From: Ignavibacteriales bacterium
GTDB taxonomy: Bacteria; Bacteroidota; Ignavibacteria; Ignavibacteriales; Ignavibacteriaceae
Direction of reading: 5' to 3'
Length of the DNA stretch: 64,000 nt
Assembly (NCBI GenBank): GCA_016707115.1
Contig: JADJIH010000001.1
Coordinates: 744,001 to 808,000, forward strand
Shown: one piece after another, positions 8,351 to 16,029 of the stretch
How positions within the stretch are numbered: the first letter of the stretch is position 1
How the letters are laid out: every line of letters begins with the position of its first letter
Notes under the pieces: generated by a model
The model's input: the letters and a program-made list of their open reading frames with translations, nothing else
Told to the model about the DNA's origin: nothing
Databases searched by the model: none
Made by a program: the position numbers and the translations under genes

Positions 8351-9163
8351 ATGAATTCATTAGAACTATTCTCATTAAAAAACAAAGTTGCAATTGTAAC
8401 AGGTGCACTTGGTTTGATCGGAAAAAATCATTGTGTTGCACTTTCCGATGCAGGTGCTAATGTTATAATTTGCGATCTTGATGAAACAGAGTGCAAAGAG
8501 TTTGCTTCTTCCCTTTCAACCAAATCACTTGGAGTTGGAGTTGATATCACCAATAAATCCTCGGTTGAAAATCTAAGAGATAAGACTATAAAAGAATTTG
8601 GCAGGATTGATATTCTTGTAAACAATGCTGCAATAAATGATATGTTTGAAAATCCACTAGCAGCCGCAGAACAATCTATGTTTGAAAACTACCCGTTGGA
8701 TATGTGGCAAAAATCTTTGGATGTAAATGTAACAGGAACATTTCTCTGTTCTCAAATTATTGGAAGCGAAATGGCAAAAGCCGGTAAAGGAAGTATTATA
8801 AATGTTGCATCAACTTATGGATTGGTTGGACCTGACCAATCAATTTACAAAAAACCAGATGGCTCACAATCATTTTATAAATCGCCTGCTTATCCCGCAA
8901 CAAAAGGCGCAATTGTAAACTTTACAAGATTTCTTGCAGCATATTGGGGCAATAAAGGCGTTCGAGTAAATACACTTACACCTGGTGGAGTTGAAAATAA
9001 TCAAGATGAATATTTTATAAATAATTATTCCGCTAAAACACCTTTAGGCAGAATGGCATATCCATCAGATTACAAAGGTGCAATAATATTTTTAGCAAGT
9101 GATGCTTCATCTTACATGACTGGAGCAAATCTAATCGTGGATGGAGGATGGACAGCATGGTAG
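8351..9163 (+). CDS. Short-chain dehydrogenase/reductase (SDR) of the surface-sugar cluster
   Basis: 270 residues, classical SDR. The Rossmann dinucleotide loop VTGALGLIG is near residues 17-25, the NNAA motif follows IDILVNNAAINDM, the catalytic Ser is in INVASTYGLVG, and the catalytic Y181-x3-K185 is in YPATKGA. The C-terminus GANLIVDGGWTAW is typical. It reduces a carbonyl or oxidises a hydroxyl with NAD(P)H. Placed between an aminotransferase and a KdsC-like phosphatase, it probably modifies a sugar precursor or the ulosonic acid itself. An atypical insertion around residues 97-115 (ENPLAAAEQSMFENYPLDMW) may shape the substrate site. It overlaps the next gene by a few bases. Confidence 0.85.
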   Translation: MNSLELFSLKNKVAIVTGALGLIGKNHCVALSDAGANVIICDLDETECKEFASSLSTKSLGVGVDITNKSSVENLRDKTIKEFGRIDILVNNAAINDMFENPLAAAEQSMFENYPLDMWQKSLDVNVTGTFLCSQIIGSEMAKAGKGSIINVASTYGLVGPDQSIYKKPDGSQSFYKSPAYPATKGAIVNFTRFLAAYWGNKGVRVNTLTPGGVENNQDEYFINNYSAKTPLGRMAYPSDYKGAIIFLASDASSYMTGANLIVDGGWTAW

Positions 9164-9687
9164 TTGATCAAAAACTTAAAGAGAAAAATCTTCACTTAAA
9201 AGAAAAGGCAGAAAAGATAAAAGTTATCTTAACTGATGTTGATGGAGTTTTAACTGATACAGGAATTTATTATGGTCCTCAGGGAGAGGCTTTTAAGAGA
9301 TATTCAGTAAGAGACGGAATGGGAGTTGAACGCCTGAGAAAGTATGCAGGTATTGAGACAATAATAATTACAGGTGAAAATTCAGCGGCGGTAAAATCAC
9401 GAGCGGAAAAATTAAAAATGACAGAATTTTATCTTGGAGTTAAAAAGAAAGAAGAAGTTCTTGAAATAATTAAACAAAAGAATGGTTTTGCTAAAGATGA
9501 AATCGCTTATATCGGTGATGATTCTAATGATTATGATGTGATGAAGCTTTGCGGATTTACTGCAACTCCCAATGATGGAATGAGTTTTATAAAAGATATT
9601 GCCGATTATGTTTGCGAAACCAAGGCTGGTAACGGAGCATTTCGTGAGTTCGCAGAATTAATTTTAGCATTTAAGAATAATTCTTAA
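9157..9687 (+). CDS. KdsC-like HAD phosphatase (ulosonate phosphate phosphatase)
   Basis: 176 residues from the ATG at 9157; this start has GGAGG at 9143-9147 nine bases upstream, while an in-frame ATG at 9148 touches that sequence. HAD motif I LTDVDGVLTD gives D27 and D29, motif II is IIITGEN, and motif IV is IGDDSNDYDVM. The small cap-less size and YSVRDGMGVERLRK match KdsC, which hydrolyses KDO-8-phosphate, and its relatives acting on other ulosonate phosphates (a KDN-9-phosphate phosphatase from Bacteroides belongs here, from memory). Beside a NeuB-like synthase it suggests that the condensation product carries a terminal phosphate. It overlaps the SDR gene by 7 bp. Confidence 0.85.
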   Translation: MVVDQKLKEKNLHLKEKAEKIKVILTDVDGVLTDTGIYYGPQGEAFKRYSVRDGMGVERLRKYAGIETIIITGENSAAVKSRAEKLKMTEFYLGVKKKEEVLEIIKQKNGFAKDEIAYIGDDSNDYDVMKLCGFTATPNDGMSFIKDIADYVCETKAGNGAFREFAELILAFKNNS

Positions 9688-9706
9688 AACATTTTGAAAG
9701 AATTTT

Positions 9707-10585
9707 ATGAGCAAAAGAGAAATTAAAGTTGGCGCTCGTTTTATTGGTGATGGTCATCCTGTTTTTGTAATAGGAGAAATCGGAATCAATCATAATGGTG
9801 ATGTTGAAATTGCAAAAAAAATAATTGCTGGTGCAAAGCACGCAGGATGCGATGCTGTAAAATTTCAAAAACGAACTCCTGAAATTTGTACGCCCAAAGA
9901 TCAATGGAATATTGAACGCGATACTCCCTGGGGTAGAATGACTTATATTGATTACAGACACAAAGTTGAGTTTGGTGAAAAAGAATACTCCGAGATTGAT
10001 AAGTATTGCAAAGAAATTGGAATGATTTGGTTTGCATCCTGCTGGGATGAAGAAGCGGTTGATTTTATTGAACAATTTAATCCTCCGCTTTACAAAACTG
10101 CATCAGCATCATTAACTGATTTTAGTTTACTTGAAAAACATAAAAAGCTAAACAAACCGATAATGATGTCAACCGGAATGTCAACAATGGAACAGATTGA
10201 TAAGGCTATTTCATTAATGGATAAAAATAATTTAATGATTGCTCACGCTACTTCTTCGTATCCTTGCAAGAATGAAGAATTAAATCTTAAAATGATCGAA
10301 ACGCTTAAGCAAAAGTATACTGAAATTCCAGTTGGTTATAGCGGACACGAAGTCGGTTTGGCTCCAACCTGGGCTGCTGTTGCTCTTGGTGCTTGCTTTG
10401 TAGAACGGCACATAACTTTAGATCGCGCTATGTGGGGAACTGATCAAGCTGCTTCTGTTGAAGTTGGCGGAATGGAAAGATTAGTTGGAAATATTCGTGA
10501 TATAGAAATTTCATTAGGCGATGGAATAAAAAAAGTTTACGATAGCGAACTTGGACAAATTAAAAAATTAAGAAGAGTTAAGTAA
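9707..10585 (+). CDS. NeuB-like ulosonic acid synthase lacking the C-terminal SAF domain
   Basis: 292 residues. NeuB enzymes condense PEP with a 6-carbon sugar (ManNAc or analogue) to make a nonulosonic acid. Seen: VIGEIGINHNGD at residues 21-32, CDAVKFQKR (PEP-binding Lys), TASASLTDFSLLE, MMSTGMST, YSGHEVGL and FVERHITLDRAMWGTDQAAS (metal His), so the TIM barrel is complete. The usual protein is about 340-350 residues with an antifreeze-like SAF domain. Here translation stops right after GDGIKKVYDSELGQIKKLRRVK, where the linker to SAF would begin. Because SAF normally helps close the active site of the partner subunit, the missing domain is notable; some family members lack it naturally. Confidence 0.85.
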   Translation: MSKREIKVGARFIGDGHPVFVIGEIGINHNGDVEIAKKIIAGAKHAGCDAVKFQKRTPEICTPKDQWNIERDTPWGRMTYIDYRHKVEFGEKEYSEIDKYCKEIGMIWFASCWDEEAVDFIEQFNPPLYKTASASLTDFSLLEKHKKLNKPIMMSTGMSTMEQIDKAISLMDKNNLMIAHATSSYPCKNEELNLKMIETLKQKYTEIPVGYSGHEVGLAPTWAAVALGACFVERHITLDRAMWGTDQAASVEVGGMERLVGNIRDIEISLGDGIKKVYDSELGQIKKLRRVK

Positions 10586-10594
10586 TCAAACACA

Positions 10595-10680
10595 GTCATT
10601 GCGAAACAGTCTTCGAACGAAGAAATCTGATTATTAATTAGATTGCTTCAGTCACCCTAAAAGGATTCCCTCGCAATGAC
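10595..10680. repeat. 86-bp interspersed inverted-repeat element (GTCATTGCGA family)
   Basis: Perfect 10-bp terminal inverted repeats GTCATTGCGA (10595-10604) and TCGCAATGAC (10671-10680). Inside is a second imperfect stem of GAAGAAATCT with AGATTGCTTC across an AT-rich centre. It starts 10 bp after the stop of the NeuB-like gene and ends 13 bp before the next start codon. It shares architecture and terminal sequence with the element at 31526-31602, so it is a dispersed family in this genome. Confidence 0.75.
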
Positions 10681-10693
10681 AAAACTATAGATT

Positions 10694-11533
10694 ATGAAAG
10701 CAAACATTTTATCAGAAATATTTACTACTGTTTACAATTATGTAAATAGTTTGTCTCCTGCAGAAATAATTTCCACATCATTAATTATTCTTGCGGCAAT
10801 AGTATTTGTAATTCTGGAAAGATTATTTCCTTATACAAAGGACCAAAAGATTTTGCGTGAAGGTTTCTTTGATGATTTTGCAATGTACACGATTGCTCAA
10901 AATTATATTTTAAGCATTTTAATTTTTGGTGTGATAATTAATTTTATTGATAACTCAACAGGAATCTCGAGATTACAATTATTTGCTAAAGTACCAATCT
11001 GGGCACAGTTAATTTTCTTTGTAGTTACTCACGATCTTTATATTTATTGGATGCATCGATGGATGCACAAAAATAAATGGTTATGGAGATTACACGAAGC
11101 GCATCACTCACCAAAAAAAGTAGATTGGCTTTCCGGTTCACGTTCACATCCATTAGAAATCATTTTAAACCAAACAATTGAGTTTGCGCCAATAATTTTA
11201 CTTGGTGCACCGGTTGAAGTTATTGCATACAAAGGCTTGATAAGTGCTGTTTGGGGAATGTACATTCATTGTAATGTTGATATAAAATCCGGCTGGCTGC
11301 AAAAAATAATTAATGGACCGGAAATGCACCGCTGGCATCACTCAACCGGTAAAGGAAGAAACAGAAACTTTGCTACAAAATTTGCTTTTTGGGATTGGAT
11401 GTTTGGTACAGCTTACTTACCAGAAACTAAAGCTGATGAATATGGATTGAAGACATACTTCCCTGCCCATTACATTTCTCAAACATTGTTTGTTTTTAGA
11501 AGCTTTAAGAAAGTTAAGCAGAAAGAAAACTAA
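10694..11533 (+). CDS. Sterol desaturase/fatty acid hydroxylase superfamily membrane protein
   Basis: 279 residues with hydrophobic segments near residues 22-42, 65-85 and 98-115 and a polar C-terminus. The di-iron histidine clusters of the FA_hydroxylase family are all present: HDLYIYWMHRWMH, HEAHHSP, and EMHRWHHS; a further HxxxxxxxHP-like SRSHPLE and HCNVD add ligands. Members hydroxylate or desaturate lipids or sterols using O2, although some act on other hydrophobic substrates. It is the last co-directional gene of the sugar cluster. A role in modifying a lipid carrier or a membrane lipid linked to the glycan is only a guess. An O2-dependent enzyme would be unexpected in a strict anaerobe. 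Confidence 0.8.
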   Translation: MKANILSEIFTTVYNYVNSLSPAEIISTSLIILAAIVFVILERLFPYTKDQKILREGFFDDFAMYTIAQNYILSILIFGVIINFIDNSTGISRLQLFAKVPIWAQLIFFVVTHDLYIYWMHRWMHKNKWLWRLHEAHHSPKKVDWLSGSRSHPLEIILNQTIEFAPIILLGAPVEVIAYKGLISAVWGMYIHCNVDIKSGWLQKIINGPEMHRWHHSTGKGRNRNFATKFAFWDWMFGTAYLPETKADEYGLKTYFPAHYISQTLFVFRSFKKVKQKEN

Positions 11534-11543
11534 CTCAATAATA

Positions 11544-11729
11544 TTAATACCCATCAATAGAATAAGAACTATAAATCAATTCGTATTCTTGCAGCCATTC
11601 ATTATCAGTTTTTGATGTTTCAGTTGAATTCTGATTGGAATCATCTTTATCGCTATCCTCATCTGCATGATTCTTTTTCAACGGTTTTAATTTACTTAAG
11701 TAAGTAAAAAATAAATTAGATTTTTGCAT
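11544..11729 (-). CDS. Small acidic hypothetical protein
   Basis: 61 residues; not recognised. The start ATG has an upstream GAAGGAA on the coding strand about 5 bases away, a fair Shine-Dalgarno. The middle is strongly acidic and polar (KKNHADEDSDKDDSNQNSTETSKTD) and probably disordered; there is no signal peptide or membrane segment. It is convergent with the hydroxylase gene, and downstream (3') of the PstS-like gene. Three degenerate TGTTAA-like units with 11-bp spacing lie at 11800-11827, about 70-100 bp upstream of the start, so it may belong to the same phosphate-responsive island. Reality of the gene is moderately supported. Confidence 0.45.
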   Translation of the reverse strand: MQKSNLFFTYLSKLKPLKKNHADEDSDKDDSNQNSTETSKTDNEWLQEYELIYSSYSIDGY

Positions 11730-11799
11730 AAATGTTCCTTCTTTTTATTTAAAGATAAATCTATACAAGCAATTACAAATTAAGAGAATATTATTATAA

Positions 11800-11827
11800 T
11801 GTTAAGGAATGATTAAGAGAGTTGTTA
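11800..11827 (-). promoter_or_regulatory. Degenerate Pho-box-like repeat upstream of the small acidic ORF
   Basis: Plus-strand units TGTTAA (11800-11805), GATTAA (11811-11816) and TTGTTA (11822-11827) recur every 11 bp. Only the first is a perfect match to the array at 18893-18931, and the last overlaps the stop region of the PstS-like gene. A real PhoB-type site is possible but weak. Confidence 0.3.
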
Positions 11828-12658
11828 CAATTTATTTTCCCACAAAGGAATAAAACCAGCTTTTCTTACCACACTTTGCCCTGCAGGTGAAAGCACCCAA
11901 TCAATAAATCGCTTTACTTCACCTCCAGGTGATTTTGTAGTAAAAAAATGTAAGTACCTGATAATTGGATAAGTATCATTTCTAACATTTGTTTCACTTG
12001 GTTCTACTCCATCGATTTTAATGTGTTTTACCTTTCCGGTGTATCCCATTCCGCCATAACCAATTGCATTTATATTTTGTTCAACATATTTCACTATTTC
12101 GCGTGTGGTAGGTATGATGATAGAATTGTCTCCATATTCCTCCGCATCTAAGACATGATCTTTGAAATAAAGATAAGTGCCCGAATTCGGGTTTCTGGTT
12201 ACAGGTTGAATTAATGTATCAACCCCGCCAACTGTTTTCCAATTATTTATATCACCAATGTAAATTTTTTTTAGTTGATTAAAAGTTAAATTTTGAACCG
12301 GATTTTCAGGATGCAAATAAATACTGAGAGCGTCTTTCGCTATCAGAAATACTAATCCAAGTGATCTATAATAATCTGCAAGTGCTTTAGCCTCTTCAGG
12401 TTTTAGATTACGTGATGCAGTGCAGATATCAATCTCACCTTTAATAAGTTGTCTTATTCCAGCAGCCGTTCCTCCCCCATCAACCTTAACAGAAATTCCT
12501 GGATGATCTTTCATATATTCTTCAGCAAGCTTAGAAGTCAATTCAAACATAGTATCAGAGCCGGAAATTGTTACAATATTATTTTTGGAAATGTTACTTG
12601 AACAACCTGCTGTAAAAACAATATACGCTATAAAATATATTAGGAATTTATTTCTCAT
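11825..12658 (-). CDS. PstS-like phosphate-binding lipoprotein (PBP_like_2)
   Basis: 277 residues with a lipoprotein signal peptide ending at the lipobox TAGC, Cys19. The mature protein opens ITISGSDTMFELTSKLAEEYMKDHPGISVKVDGGGTAAGIRQLIKGEIDI in family style: the SGSDT...GGGT...G(A)xxxSR pattern (here ASRNLKPEE) of phosphate-binding proteins, then NPNSGTYLYFKD with the Ser/Thr of the phosphate site. Members bind phosphate for an ABC transporter or act as free sensors. No pstCAB genes follow. It begins directly after the M28 peptidase gene's stop with no gap, so they form one transcript. Its place downstream of a Pho-box-like array supports a role in phosphate acquisition. Confidence 0.85.
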   Translation of the reverse strand: MRNKFLIYFIAYIVFTAGCSSNISKNNIVTISGSDTMFELTSKLAEEYMKDHPGISVKVDGGGTAAGIRQLIKGEIDICTASRNLKPEEAKALADYYRSLGLVFLIAKDALSIYLHPENPVQNLTFNQLKKIYIGDINNWKTVGGVDTLIQPVTRNPNSGTYLYFKDHVLDAEEYGDNSIIIPTTREIVKYVEQNINAIGYGGMGYTGKVKHIKIDGVEPSETNVRNDTYPIIRYLHFFTTKSPGGEVKRFIDWVLSPAGQSVVRKAGFIPLWENKL

Positions 12659-14306
12659 CTATTTCTCTTCCGCAATGGATTGTAATCTTGCATTTATAAA
12701 TGGAGATCCTGATTTCCATTCAGGTTCTGTTTTACTGTTCGCTAACTGATAACAAAAATCAAAAAGTACTTTGGTATGTTTCTCGGCAGCTTTATAATCT
12801 ATGTTTTGATTTATATCATCTTGAGGACTATGGTAACGATTAATATAATAATCTATAAAAGCCTCAACTACTTCCGCTTCACTTTTACTTTTATTTTTTG
12901 TTCCTTCAAGAATTATGATAGAAGGTATGCCAGCCTTAGCAAATGCAAGCTGATCTGAATTATTAAAAGCACCAACCCGTCTGAATTGCGGTGGAATGTC
13001 TTGAAGTTCTAAACTGTAATTATCTGTTGTGATATTTAACGATCGATCAAGTGTTGAATATTCCATTCCTATACCAACTATACTAGAAAAATCTTTGAAC
13101 ATAGCAATACCATCAATATTAACATTAGCAATTGTTTTGTATAGAGGAACCAGTGGATTATCTGTATAGTAAATTGAACCCAGAAGTCCTTTTTCTTCAC
13201 CTGTTGTTGCAATAAAAACTATAGATCTTTTTGGCTTGGATTCTAAAGAGGAAAAAGACTTTGCCAACTCCAGCATTACAGAAACACCAAGAGCGTTATC
13301 AAGTGCTCCGTTGTAAATTGAATCACCCTTTACAGATTCACCTATGCCAAGATGATCGTAGTGAGCGGAGATTATCAAATAAGTATTTTTTAGCTCTGGA
13401 TCAGAGCCTTCTATCATTCCGATTACATTGGATGAAATAAAATCCCGTTCTTTAAATACTCCTCTAAAACGCATTTTAGTTTTTAGATCGAAAGATTTGA
13501 TACTCTGTTTATCGTGCATCTCAATAACATCTTTAAATGAATATTCTGATCCAAAGAATAATTTATCTGATTCATCAGGATTAATAATGATATTCAAGTT
13601 ACCAGATACAGTATAAGCTAAAGTTACATCTTCAAACTGAAAGTCTTTATTTACATCTTCCCATGATTCATAACTGCTAATAGGTATTTGAATTGTACCG
13701 GCACAACCTCTGGCAAAAGCAATTCTTCGTTTAGATTCCGGGTTAGCATAAATTGTAGGTGATGGTCCGTCAAAGAATTCTTCATCATCGGAAATAGGTT
13801 CTCCGTCAAGATACACAACTATTTTACCCTCAACATCTACAGATTGATAATCGTTATAATCAAATTCAGGAGCCACAATTCCGTATCCAACAAAAACGAT
13901 TGGCAAAAATGCCGGCATAAACGTTTGCTGTCCGGACCTGTACAGATAATAATCCTCAGCAAAATACTAAGTTCATTGTATCTTTATCAAGAATAAAAAC
14001 TAACTCTGAACCACTAAGTGGATTACTGCCATGCATAGGAATATTTTGAAAATATGAATTGTCTTTTGATATTCTTTTCAAATTTAAATTTGAAAAGAAA
14101 TTAGAAATATAGTTTGCGGCTATCTCGGCACCCATGGTCCCAACTGCCCTGCCTTCCAAAGAATCGTTAGCAAGAACATTGAGATGATTACTAATCGCGC
14201 TTGCTGAGATAGAATTAAAAACATTATAATAAGAATTGTTAGACTGGCTAAAACTTTGGTTAGAAAATAATAGGATTAATAAAATATGTATTGTTGATCT
14301 TTTCAT
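12659..14306 (-). pseudogene. M28 family zinc peptidase, interrupted by a one-base frameshift
   Basis: Two adjacent minus-strand frames make one protein. The 5' frame (14306-13956, 116 residues) has a signal peptide and the N-terminal part (HLNVLANDSLEGRAVGTMGA). The 3' frame covers the PA-like insert and the M28 catalytic core: SAHYDHLG, GALDNALGVSVMLELA, TTGEEKGLLGS, NIDGIAMF and NRYHSPQDD, giving all expected zinc ligands and the catalytic Glu. At 13961-13964 the coding strand has TTTT; with one T fewer the frame reads through as NLVF-AEDYYLYRSGQQTFMPAF without a stop. The corrected length of roughly 547 residues fits secreted M28 aminopeptidases. It may be a true frameshift, a sequencing error or phase variation. 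Confidence 0.8.
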
Positions 14307-14343
14307 TTGTTCAAAATTAAAAAATCATTTTTAAATACCTAAA

Positions 14344-14376
14344 CAAAAAAAGGACGCTGCAGTAGATGCAGCGTCC
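14344..14376 (-). terminator. Rho-independent terminator of the TonB/beta-helix operon
   Basis: 10-bp perfect stem (14352-14361 with 14367-14376, GGACGCTGCA/TGCAGCGTCC) with a 5-base loop, followed on the minus strand by seven T (A-run at 14344-14350). It lies between the beta-helix T9SS gene and the M28 gene, so the downstream pair is either read through or has its own promoter. Confidence 0.9.
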
Positions 14377-14407
14377 CTCGTCGAAGGAGAGAGGAGAGAG
14401 AATTTTT

Positions 14408-16012
14408 TTATTTTAATAAAGTCATCTTCTTTGAAATTGAAACTGAACCAGCTTCAATAGTGTAAATGTAAAGACCACTTGATAAATCTTTTGCATTGAA
14501 TGATTTTGAATATCTGCCTGCATTAACAAATTCATTTACTAAAACTGCTACTTCTTGTCCAAGTACATTATAAACAGATAATTTAACATTTGATGCTTCC
14601 GGTACGCTGAAGCTTATAACTGTTGATGGATTAAATGGATTCGGGAAGTTCTGCTCCAATTTAAACTCGGTAACAATACCTAATTCTTCATCATCAACAT
14701 CAGTTGTAATTTGTGGATATGTAACCCAGTTTGCTAGCCAGTTTTTTGCGGGATCATTACTTAGCGCACCAGGAAAAGTTGCCGTTGCGTCAAAAAAACC
14801 ATCGTTGGGAGGTGTTGCGCCACCAGTTAAAACTGGTGAGCCAGTAAGTGGTGTAACATTTGGATTTGTTAGATTAAATGGATCGGTCAATAAAACATCA
14901 CTATTATTAGCATATGTTCTTCCACTGCTATTTGTAAACCATGTAGTCGGGGTAAAATTCAAATTACCAGCATTTGCTGTATCGATAGCAGCTGAAGTCC
15001 AGCCTGATACTATAGAGTTGTTTACCCACATATTACCATTAATTGTAGCTTGAACTGTATTTGTTCCATCAATCACTATGCCTCTTGGCCATCCCATTAT
15101 TAAAGCGTTAGAAATTTTATTAAGCGATGATCTTCTTAAATGCATTCCTCTTCTATACAATGAATTTATGGTAGTAGACGAATTAGCTTTAGGTCCAATT
15201 AATGTTACATTCCACCAGGTAGGGCTGGTTCTTGGAGTATTTAATGAACCGGAACCATCGTTATCGGATTCAAATCCATTTGATTGAGACTGATCTGCAA
15301 TTTCAGGGTCTCTTACACTCAATAAAAACTGAAGTTTACCAGAGTATCCGAAGTCAGTATCAAAATCATCATCCCAGCCTCTATAAGCAACAAGGTTCTT
15401 ACAATTTACCGTGCCGCCGAACCACTCATAAGAATCATCTCCACTATAACTAACTTGTATATGGTCAATTACTGTTCCACTTCCAACTCCACCAAAAGTC
15501 AAACCATTAATTTCATTGTTAAGTGAAAAAGCTATACCAGGGTATTCTATTCTTACATATTGCATGGTACCACTATTATCAGCATCATCATTTCCACCGT
15601 AAGAATCACCAGGACCTTCAATCGATGCTGTACCACCAGGAACATTGATCTTTGCATTTCCAAGAAGAATAATTCCACCCCAGTCTCCATAATACGGGCT
15701 TCTTAAAGAACCAGGTTTTGTATATTCACTTGTAAACACTATTGGATTTAATTCGGTACCCATAGCAATTATTTTACCACCTGGTTTTATAATCAATGCA
15801 CCTTGAGATAAATTTTCTCCGTAAATTTTTGTACCTGCTTCAATTGTTAATGTAGCACCTGATTGAACTCTAACAAATCCTTTTAACAAATATGTATTGT
15901 TTGAAGTTAAAGTTGTATTGGAGGTTATATCACCCTGAAGATTAACATCCTGAGCAAGGACTTTAACAACCATTAAAACAAAGAGTAACAGAACAGAAAG
16001 TATTTTTTTCAT
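14408..16012 (-). CDS. Secreted beta-helix-like protein with T9SS sorting domain
   Basis: 534 residues with a signal peptide (MKKILSVLLLFVLMVVKVLAQ). The body starts with VQSGATLTIEAGTKIYG and GALIIKPGGKIIAMGTELNPIVF, the repeating pattern of right-handed beta-helix proteins, then many short Gly/Asn-rich turns. The end is a type IX secretion sorting domain: LEQNFPNPFNPSTVISF, YNVLGQEVAVLVNE, LSSGLYIYTIEAGSVSISKKMTLLK. It is therefore probably exported across the outer membrane and held at or released from the surface. The gene starts 17 bp after the TonB receptor gene stop and ends before a strong terminator, so receptor and beta-helix protein form a pair, likely working together in capture of a substrate. 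Confidence 0.85.
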   Translation of the reverse strand: MKKILSVLLLFVLMVVKVLAQDVNLQGDITSNTTLTSNNTYLLKGFVRVQSGATLTIEAGTKIYGENLSQGALIIKPGGKIIAMGTELNPIVFTSEYTKPGSLRSPYYGDWGGIILLGNAKINVPGGTASIEGPGDSYGGNDDADNSGTMQYVRIEYPGIAFSLNNEINGLTFGGVGSGTVIDHIQVSYSGDDSYEWFGGTVNCKNLVAYRGWDDDFDTDFGYSGKLQFLLSVRDPEIADQSQSNGFESDNDGSGSLNTPRTSPTWWNVTLIGPKANSSTTINSLYRRGMHLRRSSLNKISNALIMGWPRGIVIDGTNTVQATINGNMWVNNSIVSGWTSAAIDTANAGNLNFTPTTWFTNSSGRTYANNSDVLLTDPFNLTNPNVTPLTGSPVLTGGATPPNDGFFDATATFPGALSNDPAKNWLANWVTYPQITTDVDDEELGIVTEFKLEQNFPNPFNPSTVISFSVPEASNVKLSVYNVLGQEVAVLVNEFVNAGRYSKSFNAKDLSSGLYIYTIEAGSVSISKKMTLLK

Positions 16013-16029
16013 AATATATCCTTTTATAA

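Noticed and set aside
9671..10075. 134-residue antisense frame inside the NeuB-like gene
   Set aside because: Antisense to a well conserved protein; low-complexity Phe/Ile/Asn-rich translation is a shadow of the coding strand.
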